This document shows, piece by piece, positions 37,248 to 48,440 of a DNA stretch of 64,000 nt. Below the pieces are notes generated by a model that did not search any database, had not been told where the DNA came from, and saw only the letters and a list, made by a program, of their open reading frames with translations. The stretch lies in contig JALJCS010000001.1 of the NCBI GenBank assembly GCA_023055355.1, forward strand, positions 51,093,381 through 51,157,380, written 5' to 3'. The stretch's first letter is position 1, and each line of letters starts with the position of its first letter. A program made the position numbers and the translations under genes. Source of the stretch: Agelaius tricolor (taxonomy: Eukaryota; Chordata; Aves; Passeriformes; Icteridae).

Positions 37248-37332
37248 ATGGAAGAAATCCTGCGAAAGCTGCAGAAGGAGGCGTCGGGGAGCAAGCACAG
37301 GGCCATCAAGGAGAGCTGCACCTGGGCCATCG
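37248..37332 (+). CDS. ARFGEF3: ARFGEF3 (BIG3) exon 1
   Basis: First coding exon: 85 bp from the ATG at 37248, 28 codons plus one base, then a GTAAGG donor at 37333. The start MEEILRKLQKEASGSK and the IKESCTWA motif match the N-terminus of human ARFGEF3 (KIAA1244, brefeldin-A-inhibited GEF 3). That is a protein of about 2,177 residues with a Sec7-related domain that lacks normal GEF activity. It regulates insulin-granule formation in the pancreas and binds PHB2 in breast cancer cells. The four exons seen join with correct phases into 117 residues of the N-terminal DCB-type dimerisation region. The Sec7-like and HDS regions would lie beyond the right edge. The ATG is the first one in the island in this frame, with GCAAG before it (acceptable context). 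Confidence 0.95.
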
Positions 37333-38408
37333 GTAAGGGGCGCGGGCGGGGGAGCGGAGCGGGGCAGGAGCCGCCGATGGAGCGGGTCTCTAAAGCAGGG
37401 GGCAGGGAGACCTCAACAAACTTGTTCCGCGCTAAGGAGAGCCTCCTTAGCTTAGCCTCCCGCGGCTGGGAAGAGAACGGAGCTCCTGGGCCGTTCAAAA
37501 TGCCCGGGAGCTCCGCGCTGCTGGAAGGGGCCGTGGCACCTGCTGCCGGTCCCGGAGAGCATCCCCGCCCTCGCCTTCCCCACCGCCTGCATCTGCTTCG
37601 TGGCTCTTGCGAGGCAGATATACGGGTATCAGTAGCTGTCAGTTTCCGTGTATGTTTTGGAGGTGCTGTCTTTTTCTTTAAAGGCCCCCTCCCTCCTTTA
37701 AATCATCGTAAAAACCATGCCGTACAGTTTTTATGCCGGCTTATGGAATCTATTTTAAAACCTAGAAGTTTTGTTCTACTGGATTACATGAGCTCTTTTA
37801 TCCTTGCAATATAATGATCAGTATAACGAGTTAATCTTTCAGGGGGGTACAAGCTTAGGTACATTTTAGCATCCACCCATTTTCTGAGATTTTTTGTGTC
37901 TTGAAGTGTTTTTTGACATTTCCAACCTGGAACACTGATCATCAGGACCCTTAATTTAAATCAGCATAACTGGGATACTTTCATTTGCTTTAAATTTTTG
38001 TGTTTTATCCATGCATAGCTACATTCTGTGGTAGATCAGACCTGTTGCTGTCTTATTACTGGCCCTTCATCTTGATGTTGCATGAGTTGCTTCATTAATT
38101 GCATGTTAGTCTTGCACAGCAGCCATGCCAGTATCCTCTATACTGTTCCAGTTTTAGTGGATGTGCTGCTGAAGTGCTGATAAGTGAAAGGGAAAAATGG
38201 TACTCGATGTCTTCTCATTGGGCATGCAACGTCCTGTCAGATTTATGCAAAGCTTTGGCAGCTCACAGCAGCAGTGGTTGTTGTTCTGTCAAGTGGAGTA
38301 GGTGTAAACTTTGGGATCATTGGCTTGGAGGCTGTAGCCAGATGTGCTAACTGTGGCTGAACTCAGAAGTTTATTTTAAAAGCCCTGTTGTTTCCTTTAA
38401 TTATACAG
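37333..38408 (+). other. ARFGEF3: ARFGEF3 intron 1
   Basis: A 1076-bp GT-AG intron. Its first 250 bp continue the CpG island and the rest is AT-rich. Open frames reading through the exon 1 donor here are not coding. No repeat was recognised. Confidence 0.9.
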
Positions 38409-38460
38409 AAACCTTGGATTCTCCCGATGCTGCTATCAAGATACCACCATATCAGCTGAG
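38409..38460 (+). CDS. ARFGEF3: ARFGEF3 exon 2
   Basis: A 52-bp exon between a TATACAG acceptor and a GTAAGA donor. It completes the split Glu codon and encodes ETLDSPDAAIKIPPYQL plus the first two bases of an Arg codon. Length and phase match the human exon (ETLGG...IPPHVLR), but its middle has diverged more than the neighbouring exons (DSPDAA for GGLDTIV, as recalled). Confidence 0.9.
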
Positions 38461-39120
38461 GTAAGAACATTGAACTTGAGTTCTTTAGAGCTTGTGAGTA
38501 TTTGTAAAACTGAAGCAAAAATTTTGAATTAAAAATGAGGTAGAGGAGTGGGCTGCATCTATGTGATTTCTGTAGTTTTTAGATATACATATCTTGGCTG
38601 GTAGTAGTAGATAATTTTCTGATGAGTCCTTGGCCTTTGGCCCTGAATGAAATGTAAGGAAATGTGTTAAAATGGGCATGAGTATGTATAGTGGTGACAC
38701 TGGTTAGGAAGGAGGGCTCTCTTATGGGCTAAAGAGGTTCTCTGCTAAATTCCATCTTTCAGTAATAAGCAATGATGCTTCTTAGTTCTTCTCAGTGTGC
38801 TTGTGTTCTTTTGAATGTAAATCAGGTTTTGTTACTGAAAATAAATATTCCAGAAACTAAAAAGTTATATCATCATATAGCTAGGACACTGACTAGGAAC
38901 TAAAATAATACAGTTTCTATGCCTACTTCTTCCTTTAGCCTGCTAGATTATGTTGAGTGAGCCTTCTTCCTTCTTCCCACCTCCATTTGTACACATATAA
39001 AATGGGAGAGGTGGCATGGCCCTGATTTGTCTAGCTATTTAAAATCTCATTTTGGAAATTGTCATTGTTATGGAGTAGGTAAATAGGTGAAATTATTCAC
39101 TGTTCTTTTTGACAGAACCA

Positions 39121-40010
39121 TGTCCCAGGGTGACGTTATGATGCTTGTATCCCCATTCATGTGTTCTGTTAATGTTGGATATTATGTTCTGTACCTTTAA
39201 GACTGGCTCTGAAGGGGGGAAGTTTTGTTTTGGTTTTCTTATCAGCCTGGCGGGACACAGAGAGTGCAGCTTTTGCTTTTTCTGCTTCAAACAAACAGAG
39301 AGTAATGGCAACCAAAATACACTCAAAACAGGGTTTTTCCACTCTCTCTCTCTCTTGCTCTCTCGCCCCATGTTGGGCGCCAAGATTTTGTCATGGTTTA
39401 GGGCAAATTTGGAGGAGAATTTCCAATGGAGGGCCCCTCCAGAAAGCAAACCCACACAGCCCCTCCCTCCAACCGGTTCGGGAAGGATTTCTCGGAGATA
39501 AGTGGAAAGAACCTGTTTATTTAATAGGCACAGCACCCCCCAGCACACAAAATGAACAATACCGGATGGCAACACTCTGACAAAGATGACAAATTCAGAA
39601 AGTCTCTCTTGGGGGGTGGTCACTCTGTTCTCAGTCCCTCCGGCGCTGGGGCTGCTGCTGCAGGCCACAAGGTGCAAACTCTTGGTGTTTCCCAGGTCCC
39701 AGTCTGGAGCAGGTTTGAAATGATCAGAAGAAGGAAAGGAGAAACAGTCCAGGAAGAAATTGGACAGTTTAGCTAAACTAGCTAATGAGCAAAGCAAGCA
39801 GAAGCAAAGCAAGCAAGAGTGAGAGAGCAAAAGCAAAAAGCAAAAGCACAAAAAGCAAAAGCTGCACTCTCTGTGTCCTGCCAGGCTGATAAGAAAACCA
39901 AAACAAAACTTTCCCTCTTCAGAGCCGGTCTTAAAGGTACAGAACATAATATCCAACATTAACAGAACACATGAATGGGGATACAAGCATCATAACGTCA
40001 CCCTGGGACA
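39121..40010 (-). mobile_element. Palindromic endogenous-retrovirus derivative with U3 ends on both sides
   Basis: An 890-bp insertion starting TGTCCCAGGGTGACG and ending CGTCACCCTGGGACA, flanked by AACCA on each side (39116-39120, 40011-40015). On the minus strand it holds a complete 622-bp LTR (40010 down to 39389, TGTCCC...CATGACA) with an AATAAA in its R region. After six bases comes an 18-base tRNA-Lys-type primer binding site (39382-39365), then about 83 bp of leader. It then stops and continues as an inverted copy of the first 161 bp of the LTR (39281-39121). The arms 39121-39281 and 39850-40010 differ at four positions by eye. No viral gene is present. A 297-codon minus-strand frame is an LTR artefact. 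Confidence 0.85.
39365..39382 (-). other. Retroviral primer binding site (tRNA-Lys type)
   Basis: On the minus strand this reads TGGCGCCCAACATGGGGC, matching the Lys-type primer site of betaretroviruses (typically TGGCGCCCAACGTGGGGC) with one difference. It lies six bases beyond the U5 end (CATGACA) of the LTR. This sets the orientation of the element and the U5 boundary. Confidence 0.85.
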
Positions 40011-40724
40011 AACCATTAAGAGTCATCAAAGGAAACTAGCAAGTGCACTGTTTAAAACAAAAGCATGTTCTTTCATAGAGCTTAATAGTTGACATATGAA
40101 ATGCTTAGGCTTCCCTTCTTAGAGAATGTAATGGATGCTGAAAGATTGCATGCATGCAAAAACCACCTCAACAAATCCATGAAGGAAATTGATTGAAAGC
40201 TATGAGATGCAAGGTACCATTCTTATTCAGAAGTACCTTAATCAGAAGTGTTTGAGCTTATAAAGGAGGATATAGGAATGTTGCTGTATGTTTGGCCTGT
40301 CCTGTGATCCTCTCAGGTATCCTCTGTGAGCTGCTTATAGGGAGGGACATTTGTTTTGCTACAACATTACTTTCCTGGGAGTATTTTTATCACCTCAAGA
40401 TTCGCTGAGGCTTCTTTCATATACGCTTTGCAAGGAAAGGTAGGGATTGAAGAACTAGTTCTTCCAGAGCAATCACCAAACAGGGAAAGAATAGGAGCAG
40501 TTCTTTTGCCACTCTAAATTCCTGTCAGCTGCAGTCCACAAGAGGCCTCAAATCAAATGGGGGATGGATGTAGCATAGGTCTGACATGACCAGTGCCTGA
40601 CACAATGCATTGACACTGTGGCTGGAGAAAACTTGGCTCTTCACCTTCCTGTTTATCAGCCTCTAATATGGTGTGTGGTCTGTGCCTTTAAGTGCTATTG
40701 TCATTCCCTATGAATTGGTTAGCT

Positions 40725-40825
40725 AGCTGTTACCACATTTCTTCCTTTTCCCCTTGCCTACTGTCTCTTTACAGATAGTAAAGAGATAGTAGGCAAGGGG
40801 AAAAGGAAGAAATGTGGTAACAGCT
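40725..40825. repeat. 48-bp near-perfect inverted repeat (hairpin)
   Basis: Arms 40725-40772 and 40778-40825 are reverse complements with a single mismatch (G in the left arm against A in the complement of the right, a G-U pair in RNA), separated by the loop AGATA. It is not bounded by a target duplication and resembles no transposon I know. In the ARFGEF3 pre-mRNA it would form a 48-bp stem. Confidence 0.95.
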
Positions 40826-43079
40826 TTTCTCTTTTTCCTCTTCTTCCTCCAGTGTTCTTAATGATGTATTTGTTTAGTTGGGGTATTTTTTCCACTGTAA
40901 ATCCCCCTTTTTAAAGTAAAGTTAATACCTTTTCAGGTGTAGCAATGATTAAATAAGCTCTTAATTTTAGACTTGTCAGTAGCAATGCACATTATTACTG
41001 GATGTTTTGGAAAATGAAAGGTACACAAGAGGATTTGGACAAAAGCTTTTGTTGTGGGGTCCTTGGTAAGGCTCAGCCATGCAGCCTTAGATAGGGTGGG
41101 AGATGTTGCTAAACATACCCTTCACTCTCTGATAACAAGCTACTGCCAGGCTCCAGATCAGCACACTGGGCCACAGCTTGGGCTGGAGTTTGCTTGCATG
41201 ATGTGCAAATTAGATAACAGTTCTTCGCTTGGTATTTGTTAAAAAGCAGTGCTGTGATGGCTTGGTTCCTAATGCTGGAAAAGAATAGCCTGGAAAGTTG
41301 AGCAATGGCTGTGACCAGAAACACAGCCAAGATACGGGATGGACATGTCTTGGCGGTGCCTCTTTTCTGCTTTCATCTTACATCAGGTGCAGGTTGTATC
41401 AGCTGCTGTAACACAGATCAGCCTCTGGCTGCTCATCCAGTTGGAATCTTAATCTACACTTCACACTTAGGTTCTTTTCTCTCTAGAACTGAAGAATGAA
41501 GGCTACTCACAAGAATGAGAATATGTAAACTGTATACTCACTTCTTTCTTATAAAATAAAAAGCCATTCTCTGCTTCTGAGACCCCAGTTTTAGATGAGT
41601 AGAGGTTCTTTGTAAAGTTGTCTTTTGTAAAATTGTGGTCTCAGTGTGATAATGGGGAAGACAAGGTGTCTCTGCTTTTCCTCAGACTATGAGCATTTGA
41701 GTTCAAGGGGTTTTTGACATGTATTATATCAGCTACATACTTATTTCCACTGTAGTATTGGGTTAGACTGTGTTCTGTCATGTGCCTGACCTATCCATGG
41801 TTTCATCTTATGTTGGACTGGTGTTACTGAACATGAGGCAGACCACGTTACAGTTCCCTGATATCTGTGCAATTAACTGGGGACATCAGCTGTAGCATTT
41901 GCATAGGAGCTGTTTCTAGCAGTTATCTGGTAGCAGTTTAGATAGCACATGCCTGCTGTGTTTGGGAGCACCTTTTGCCCCAGGGGAGTCCCAGTGACTG
42001 ACCATCCAGATTGGAATGTAATTCTTTAATTAGTTTGATAGAAGTCTGTTGGGTATATCTTCAGGGAGCTAGATGAGACTATTTTGCTGTTCAACTTCCT
42101 TTGATGTTAATTGGACTTATGAATCAAAATCCCCATTAATGACCTTGCATATTGATTCTAGTGAGGGTCATTATTTAAATGTCTCACTTCCTAAAGAAAT
42201 ACAAATCTCCAACAAACACAGAGTTTCCCACAAAGTCTTGTCAGCTCTGCCTTGAGATAGGAATATGTATGTGATTTTTCAGTACTTTTAACTTATGATC
42301 AGAGTATTGGGCAAGGGTGGGAGATAATAACAAAGATTAAAGTGGATCAAGATGGAAATGGCCCAAGGCTTTGCTGTAGATGTTCCATGAATTCTTGAGA
42401 AGGGAGAGTCACATAACCTGTTGGTAACTGGCCTCTTGTGATCTGTCTAGTATGATGGTATTTGTCTCTGAATATGAGTTGTGAAAATTGGATATATACT
42501 AAGTGCTTAAGGAGGCTGGGTGGCTGACTTATAAATAATGAATTAGATAAGATAAATTGATGTGCTTGTGTTTTAATTGGTGAGTTGATCACATGGAAAA
42601 TAGCTTTAGAGACCTTAGTGTTGTCTGCCAGCAAACAGTTGTTTGCTACTCAGTTGGGCTATATTCACTTCAGCATTTTCACATGGCAAATTCTCCCCTA
42701 AGGCCAGCACTATACACTGAACAAGGCTCTCTTCTTGGCTTGTTGTGATTTTAGAGGCTGAAATATGAGCTATAAAAGGTAACTCAACAGACACAAGAAA
42801 ATGAGCTTTGAAAAATAATGTTTGATTGGAGCAGTTTAATGCTCATGAGGATTATCTACATATCAGAGGATAAAATAAGAGGCTAGACAGCAGTTGCCAG
42901 TCACATACTGCTTTGAAAAAACTTGGGCTTGCCAGAATTTCTTGGAATGCATTATGTCATTAAGTCATGCCTTACAGGCTATGTAAAACTTGGTGACTTG
43001 CTATCAGCACAGACTTTGCTGGAAAGAAGAGATTGGTTGGGACTTCTGAAGGAGCATTTCTTTTTGGAAGAAATGCAAA

Positions 43080-44028
43080 TTAGGTTTGCATGGCCAGGTT
43101 TTGGTAGCAGGAGGGGCTACAGCAGTGGCTTCTGTGTGAAGCTGCCAGAAGCTTCCCCCATGTCCAGCAGAGCCAATGCCAGCTGGCTTCAAGACAGAAG
43201 TGCCCCATGCCAAATCTGGGCTAGTCAGAAATGGTGACAACCCCTCTATGATAACAAATTTAAGAACAAGGAAAAGAGTTGTTTTGCAGATGTTATTGCT
43301 TCCAGAGAAGAGTGGGGTGAGAATATGTGAGAGGAACTACTCTGCAGACACCAAGGTCAGCAAAGAAGGACAAGGAGGAGGTGTTCCAGCTGCCTGAGCT
43401 CAGATTCCTCTGAAACCCATAGTGCAGACCGTGGAGAAGCACCTATGCCCCTGTAGCTCATGGAGGTCCATGGGGACGCAGAGGTCCACCTGCAGCCCAT
43501 GGAGGAGACTCACACTGGAGCAGGTGGATGCCTGAGAGGAGGCTGTGAGCCTGTGGGAGGCCTGTGCTGGAGCAGGTTCCTGGCAGGTATCTGTGGACTC
43601 ATGAACAGAGGAGCAGGTTTCCTGGTAGGGCTTGCATCCTTGTGGAGGACCCACATTGAAGCAGGATGTGACTCCTTTCCCTAAGCTGTGGCAGGAACGA
43701 CGTGTGATGAACTGACCATAACCCACATTCCCTGCCTCCCTGTGTCTCTGGGTGGGAGGAGGGAGGAGTGGGGGAGAAGGTGTTGAGGGCTTATTTTACT
43801 GCTCATTACCCTGCTCTTGTTTTGGTAATAACAAATTCAATTAGTGTCTCTAATTTCAGTCAGTTTTGCCTGTGGCAGTTATCTGGAGAGTGATCTCTCT
43901 CTGTCCATATTTCAAACCATGAACCCTTCATTATATTTTCTCTCCCCTGTCCAATTGGGGAGGGGAGTGATGGAGTGGCTTTGGTGGGAGCCTGGCATCC
44001 AGTCAGGGTCAGCCCACTAAAATTCCTC
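43080..44028 (+). mobile_element. Passerine-type ERV LTR, about 950 bp
   Basis: The whole stretch follows, from memory, an abundant songbird LTR. It opens with GGTTTGCATGGCCAGGTTTT and AGAAGCTTCCCCCATGTCC, then a TATA-like TAACAAATTTAAG. A middle portion of degenerate repeats follows (GCCCATGGAGGA / CTGGAGCAGGT motifs). It ends with GATGGAGTGGCTTTGGTGGG and CCAGTCAGGGTCAGCCCAC. It is moderately diverged. The edges are approximate, as I found no clear target duplication. Open frames here are not genes. Confidence 0.75.
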
Positions 44029-45596
44029 TTATATTTTTGATTGTCCTTTTTAAAGTGATCAGTATTTCTGGAGATTACAGCTGGAAAGTCAGAAGTCAGT
44101 GAGGAGCAGGGTCCTGTGTAATAACCAATTCATGTCTGATTCTGTCTCTTCTTGCTTGTGTCCCAGTGTTAATCATGTTGGTGCTAGCTTTTGAGAGCAG
44201 TTTGTGAACTTTTTCTATAGTCATGGAAATGTGGGAAGGAGAACATTCAGGGATGAAAGTAGTAGTTCTACTAATTTTTTTTTTTTTGGTATCTCTAGAT
44301 TAGAATCTGACATAGTTCTTGAGAAGTATGCAGTTTATAATCTCCTAAATAAAACAACACGCTCACTCATTTTACCTTACATGTGCTCAACAAGTAATAA
44401 AAGCAGTAATTGTGGTGTGATCATCACCAAACAAACAATGCTTTAGAGACTTTCAATCCACTTAGCTTTGCAGGTAATTCATCCACTTACAAAATCTTGA
44501 GTCTTGGAATGCATTTCACCTTCTCTATTGTGAAGAAATGTTTGTGATTTCATCGTTTATGTCTTCTCCCATCTCTTGATTTTTTTCTGTTAGTTTCTTT
44601 CTGCTGGGAGAGAGTGGCTCGGAAAGCTGATACATACATAGCAGATCCCCTGAACAGAAGTAAGGAGTGGGGGGGGAGGAATAGTTATCTCTGAGGGTTT
44701 TTTTGGGGGGCATGGTTTTAGCATATCTCTCTATTTTACTCTTTCTCTTTTTTTAAAACAATTTGTTTCCTGCTCTTGCTGCCACAACCACCTGGCATTA
44801 GGTGCTCCTGTGCTTTCTTCCTGGATGTGACTGCTGGATGTGACTCATGCTGCTCAACCATTACATGGTCACTGTCTGCCATTCAGCAAGTGAATTACGA
44901 ATTCCCTGGCAGGCAACTGGCCAAGAAGAGATTCTAGTGACAGTGTGGATTACTGACCTGCATCTCCCATGCTGGCAGTTTACAGCCTGGATCCAGACTT
45001 GTGGGAGCACTTATGTAGTCCATTTGGTGTTTTGGCTGGTGTACATGCATTGGTCTTGATTTAAAATTTTGCATTCTCAGTTCTAATGTTGAGGAGTAGA
45101 TGGGGGAAAAAAGTGTTTAGAAAGGCAATGTGCCACTGATACAGTATTTGAATCAATTTGCATGTTTAATCTGGGATATGTAAGTGGCCCTATTTCTTGT
45201 CCAATGGGCAGGTATTTTTATCTTAGCAAAATTTTGCACCTGGTCTGCGACCCCAAAAGACAGTGGTGTTGGGGAGGAAAGGGTAAGGGGTCATCCTCAG
45301 GAGCCCTGAAAACCTGTCAGCTGGGGTTGTGACTCTTGAATGTATGAGCAAAATTTAGCATTGTTATGAAAAAAGACACATGGTTTCTGTTACTCTTACT
45401 TGTGAGCTTGAATGAGGTTTGTTTCTTTAGTTTCAGTGGTGTTTTTCTAAAAGAGCAGTGCTTGCTCTTTCTGAAACTAACTTACTGCCTTTCCTGATCT
45501 TCTTTGTATTAGTGAACCATAATAATCACCACTCCCTTGGGTCTTTGTTCCTTTTATAGACTCTTCCAAAAATTCATTCTATTTTGTGACAAAACC

Positions 45597-45720
45597 CCAC
45601 AGTCTTGGCTGGGCTGAGGTTGATTTTCTTCACGGGAGCCGGTAGAATGGGAGTGGGGAGCAGCTGGGTGGGGCTGAGGATGAAAGCAGCCATAGTTTTA
45701 ACTGTCAGACTTCTAACAAC
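45597..45720 (+). mobile_element. Fragment of a songbird ERV LTR (5' part)
   Basis: GGCTGGGCTGAGGTTGATTT followed by TCTTCACGGGAGCCGGTAG resembles the first bases of the songbird LTR family seen in reverse at 52.9-53.3 kb. It is short and the assignment is tentative. Confidence 0.45.
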
Positions 45721-45890
45721 AAATGCAACTGAAATATTGACCTAAGGTTCCAAGGATGATAACAGGATAGCAGTATGTGTGTTTGTTTTAAACATTTGAT
45801 CACTTTCAGTGCTTGCAGAAGAGTAGAAAATGAGAACATCATGAGGCTTTTGATAATTGCCTTAGAGAATGAAATATGGTTGGGGGCGAG

Positions 45891-45989
45891 AAGAGGGGTG
45901 GCACTGGAACTGAGGAGACTGTTTTCCTGCTAAATGGTGCAGGAAGAGGGGTGGCACTGGAACTGAGAGGACTGTTTTCCTGCTAAATG
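45891..45989. repeat. Tandem duplication, 46-bp copies at 53-bp period
   Basis: Copies 45891-45936 and 45944-45989 both begin AAGAGGGGTGGCACTGGAAC and end with CTGCTAAATG. They differ only by a G/A swap in the middle (GAGGAG versus GAGAGG) and are separated by GTGCAGG. It is a recent local duplication. Confidence 0.93.
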
Positions 45990-48304
45990 CTCTGCTCTGA
46001 TCTTTGCTCGATGCTGTGCAAGTCATGACTTTCTTTGTTTTGAAAATGAAGAGGTGAGTGGGAATAATGAAAGTCTTTTCTCACATTTCCTTTATTTACA
46101 TTCCATGAAAAGTAACAAAGCTGCAGGAAATTCACTACCTTTCATTTCCTTCAATGTTTGTTTGCTTAAGAAACTGAATATGCTGAAGTGCAGTGAGTAT
46201 AAAATTACGTAATGCATTGCAAACATGGGGATATTTTTAGCAACCGTCCCTTGTCAAGATTTAGCGCTGAACTGCTGTGAAAGTTGAATGGCATTGCAGA
46301 TTACAGCGTTGACCTTCAAAATGTAACTAGTAATGACCGGAAATACACCTCATTCTCCTTTTTTTTCATCTGGTTTCTGTAACTCACAGCTGCAGTGGAG
46401 AAAATAAGGTAATGTCCAGGATGTCCATGTGATGATACCTCTGTGTCTCTTTTTCCGTTCCCTCAGCCTGCCTTTTTCCAGCATTGTAAAACTTCTCTGG
46501 ATGGAAGCTTAATTCTCATAAAACACTTTATTTGTCATTTTGTGCTTAAAATTTGAAACAAAATGCTTTCACTAGACAAATCTTTAGCTTCCCTTCCAGA
46601 GTTACCAAATATCAGGAAGAGAGATTTCGTGGAATAGTTTGATAAACTTTCAAAATTGTAAGCTGAGCAAGTCCAGCTTGTCACCTCATCTTCATACTCC
46701 AAATCATAATCAACAAAATCACATAAAGGCTACAGATTGCATTATGATTAAGACCTGGTGAGGTTTGATGTGTCATCAAGCTTTTTAAGAGCAGAATTTT
46801 CAAGTGACTATTGATACCTTATGCACAAAGGGCAAATATCTGTGGAGGTGGATGTTCTAGGGAGAGCAGTGAGAATGTGTCAGAGAGAGATTACACTAGA
46901 GCTTTGGAGACTGGAAGCATCTGATTATTATTTTGGCCTTGTCCACCTTACTTTAATATTGTGTAGAATCTTTTGCTTTCTCTCTTCCTCTCCTCTCAAG
47001 TAAAAGTACGCCTTGTGCTTATAGGATTTTTTTTGGTTCTGTTTTGTTCTCATCTTGACAACAAGTTCCTATCTAGGAACTTTGTGTTTCTGTTAAAATC
47101 AAGATGTTATTAGCTAGTATAGCAAGGAGGCAAATGACCTCAGAAGTGCTCTCCAGCTGAGTGACTGTGCTGAGCTACTTAATTATGATCATATGAATTC
47201 TGTGGTCTTGGCTGCACTGGCTTGGCTGGAGGATTAAATTGCTCATGCTTGCCTTTCCCATGAGTAGAGCTATGCTGCTTGTGTAGTGGCAAATTCATTT
47301 ATCTTAGAAAGGATGTAAATAAAAAAGATTATAAATACCATTATGTCACTTCTTTAATACCAAGCAGTTTTAAATTGCAATCTCATTCACAATTCCAGGT
47401 TGAAAAAAGAATTATTAAAGTTCTAGCTAGGAAACTGTGTGAAATTACATTTAGGCATTATTCTGTCCTTTTTTTTCCCCTGTGTCATTAAACATCCTCT
47501 GATAAGCAACTCATATTTCCCTGCAAAGGCAGGCTTATTTAACTGTTGGGTGAAGACTTTGTGTCTGGGTTTGAAAAGCAAAATGATTGAAGGGAAGAGG
47601 GAATACATGAAAAAAAAGAGGAAGGAAAAATTAAATACTGAGTTGGATGGAACTCTGAGAGAGAGCTGATGTCAGCAGCTGAGGTGAGAAAATTGGATAT
47701 GGAAAGAAAAGGAACATTAACCTTAAGTCAGAGGAGAAGAAGCCTTTCCATTGTAACTGGATAAAACCAAAGAGTTTTGTGCTCTGTAGGAAGGAAAATA
47801 ATGAGATTTTTTTAAAAAATAAGATGCAAGTGGTGAAACGGAAAAATGAAAAGGCCTTCAGCCAGAGATTACAATTTCTTTAAAGGTGGAAGCTCACCGG
47901 ATGGGTGCAAATACATGAGGCAAATCTCGTGACACAGGAAACATGCCCACAAGTGTCTCTGTGTTAGTGAGTAACTGGATTAAAATCCTGGCCCTGTGGA
48001 TGCAAGTCAGCATTTATATCTACATAGTTTGGCAACAGTCTCCCAACTGTTGTTTGGTTTTTTTTTTTCCAGGACCTGTAATCTGCAACTCTGAGTGCTT
48101 GCTCATTCTTACATAGCACGGTAGCACCAAAGTTGTCTAATGGTGCATGATCATCTTGTAGTGTCACAGTGTCATAAAGATAATTTGTTGTTTTATTTTT
48201 TCTTGAAAAGGAAGGTTCTAACTGGAAGGCTTCAGAATTTGTCTTTTATCCTATTGCTCTACTATTTCTCTAAGTACTACTGACAAACTTGTACTTGCAT
48301 AGAG

Positions 48305-48440
48305 GTAGAAATTTTAGTGCTGGAGGGGTCTGTTGTAATCATCTGGTTTGACTTCCTGCATTGTGGAGGTGGGAGAACTTGCCTTGTATTTATATACTGT
48401 GGATTCCAAACCTCTCTCCAACCTGAGTTTGACTGTAATT
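48305..48440 (-). mobile_element. Old CR1-like fragment
   Basis: AATCATCTGGTTTGACTTCC followed by TGCATTGTGGAG recalls the 3' end of ancient CR1/L3 elements on the minus strand (typically ATCATCTAGTCTGACCTCCTG). It is diverged and the limits are uncertain. Confidence 0.5.

Noticed and set aside
36445..37498. Several long frames (up to 341 codons) on both strands at the ARFGEF3 promoter
   Set aside because: They overlap each other in a CpG island with few AT-rich stop codons, are rich in Arg/Pro/Ala/Gly, and the plus-strand ones are out of frame with the ARFGEF3 ATG or end before it.
39093..39986. 297-codon minus-strand open frame, and a 118-codon plus-strand frame starting with the same peptide at 39145
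   Set aside because: Both begin in the inverted-repeat arms of the palindromic LTR element, so the same start appears on both strands. They read LTR and flanking DNA, not a retroviral gene.
43460..43726. Frames on both strands near 43.4-43.7 kb
   Set aside because: They read the degenerate repeat portion of the passerine-type LTR.
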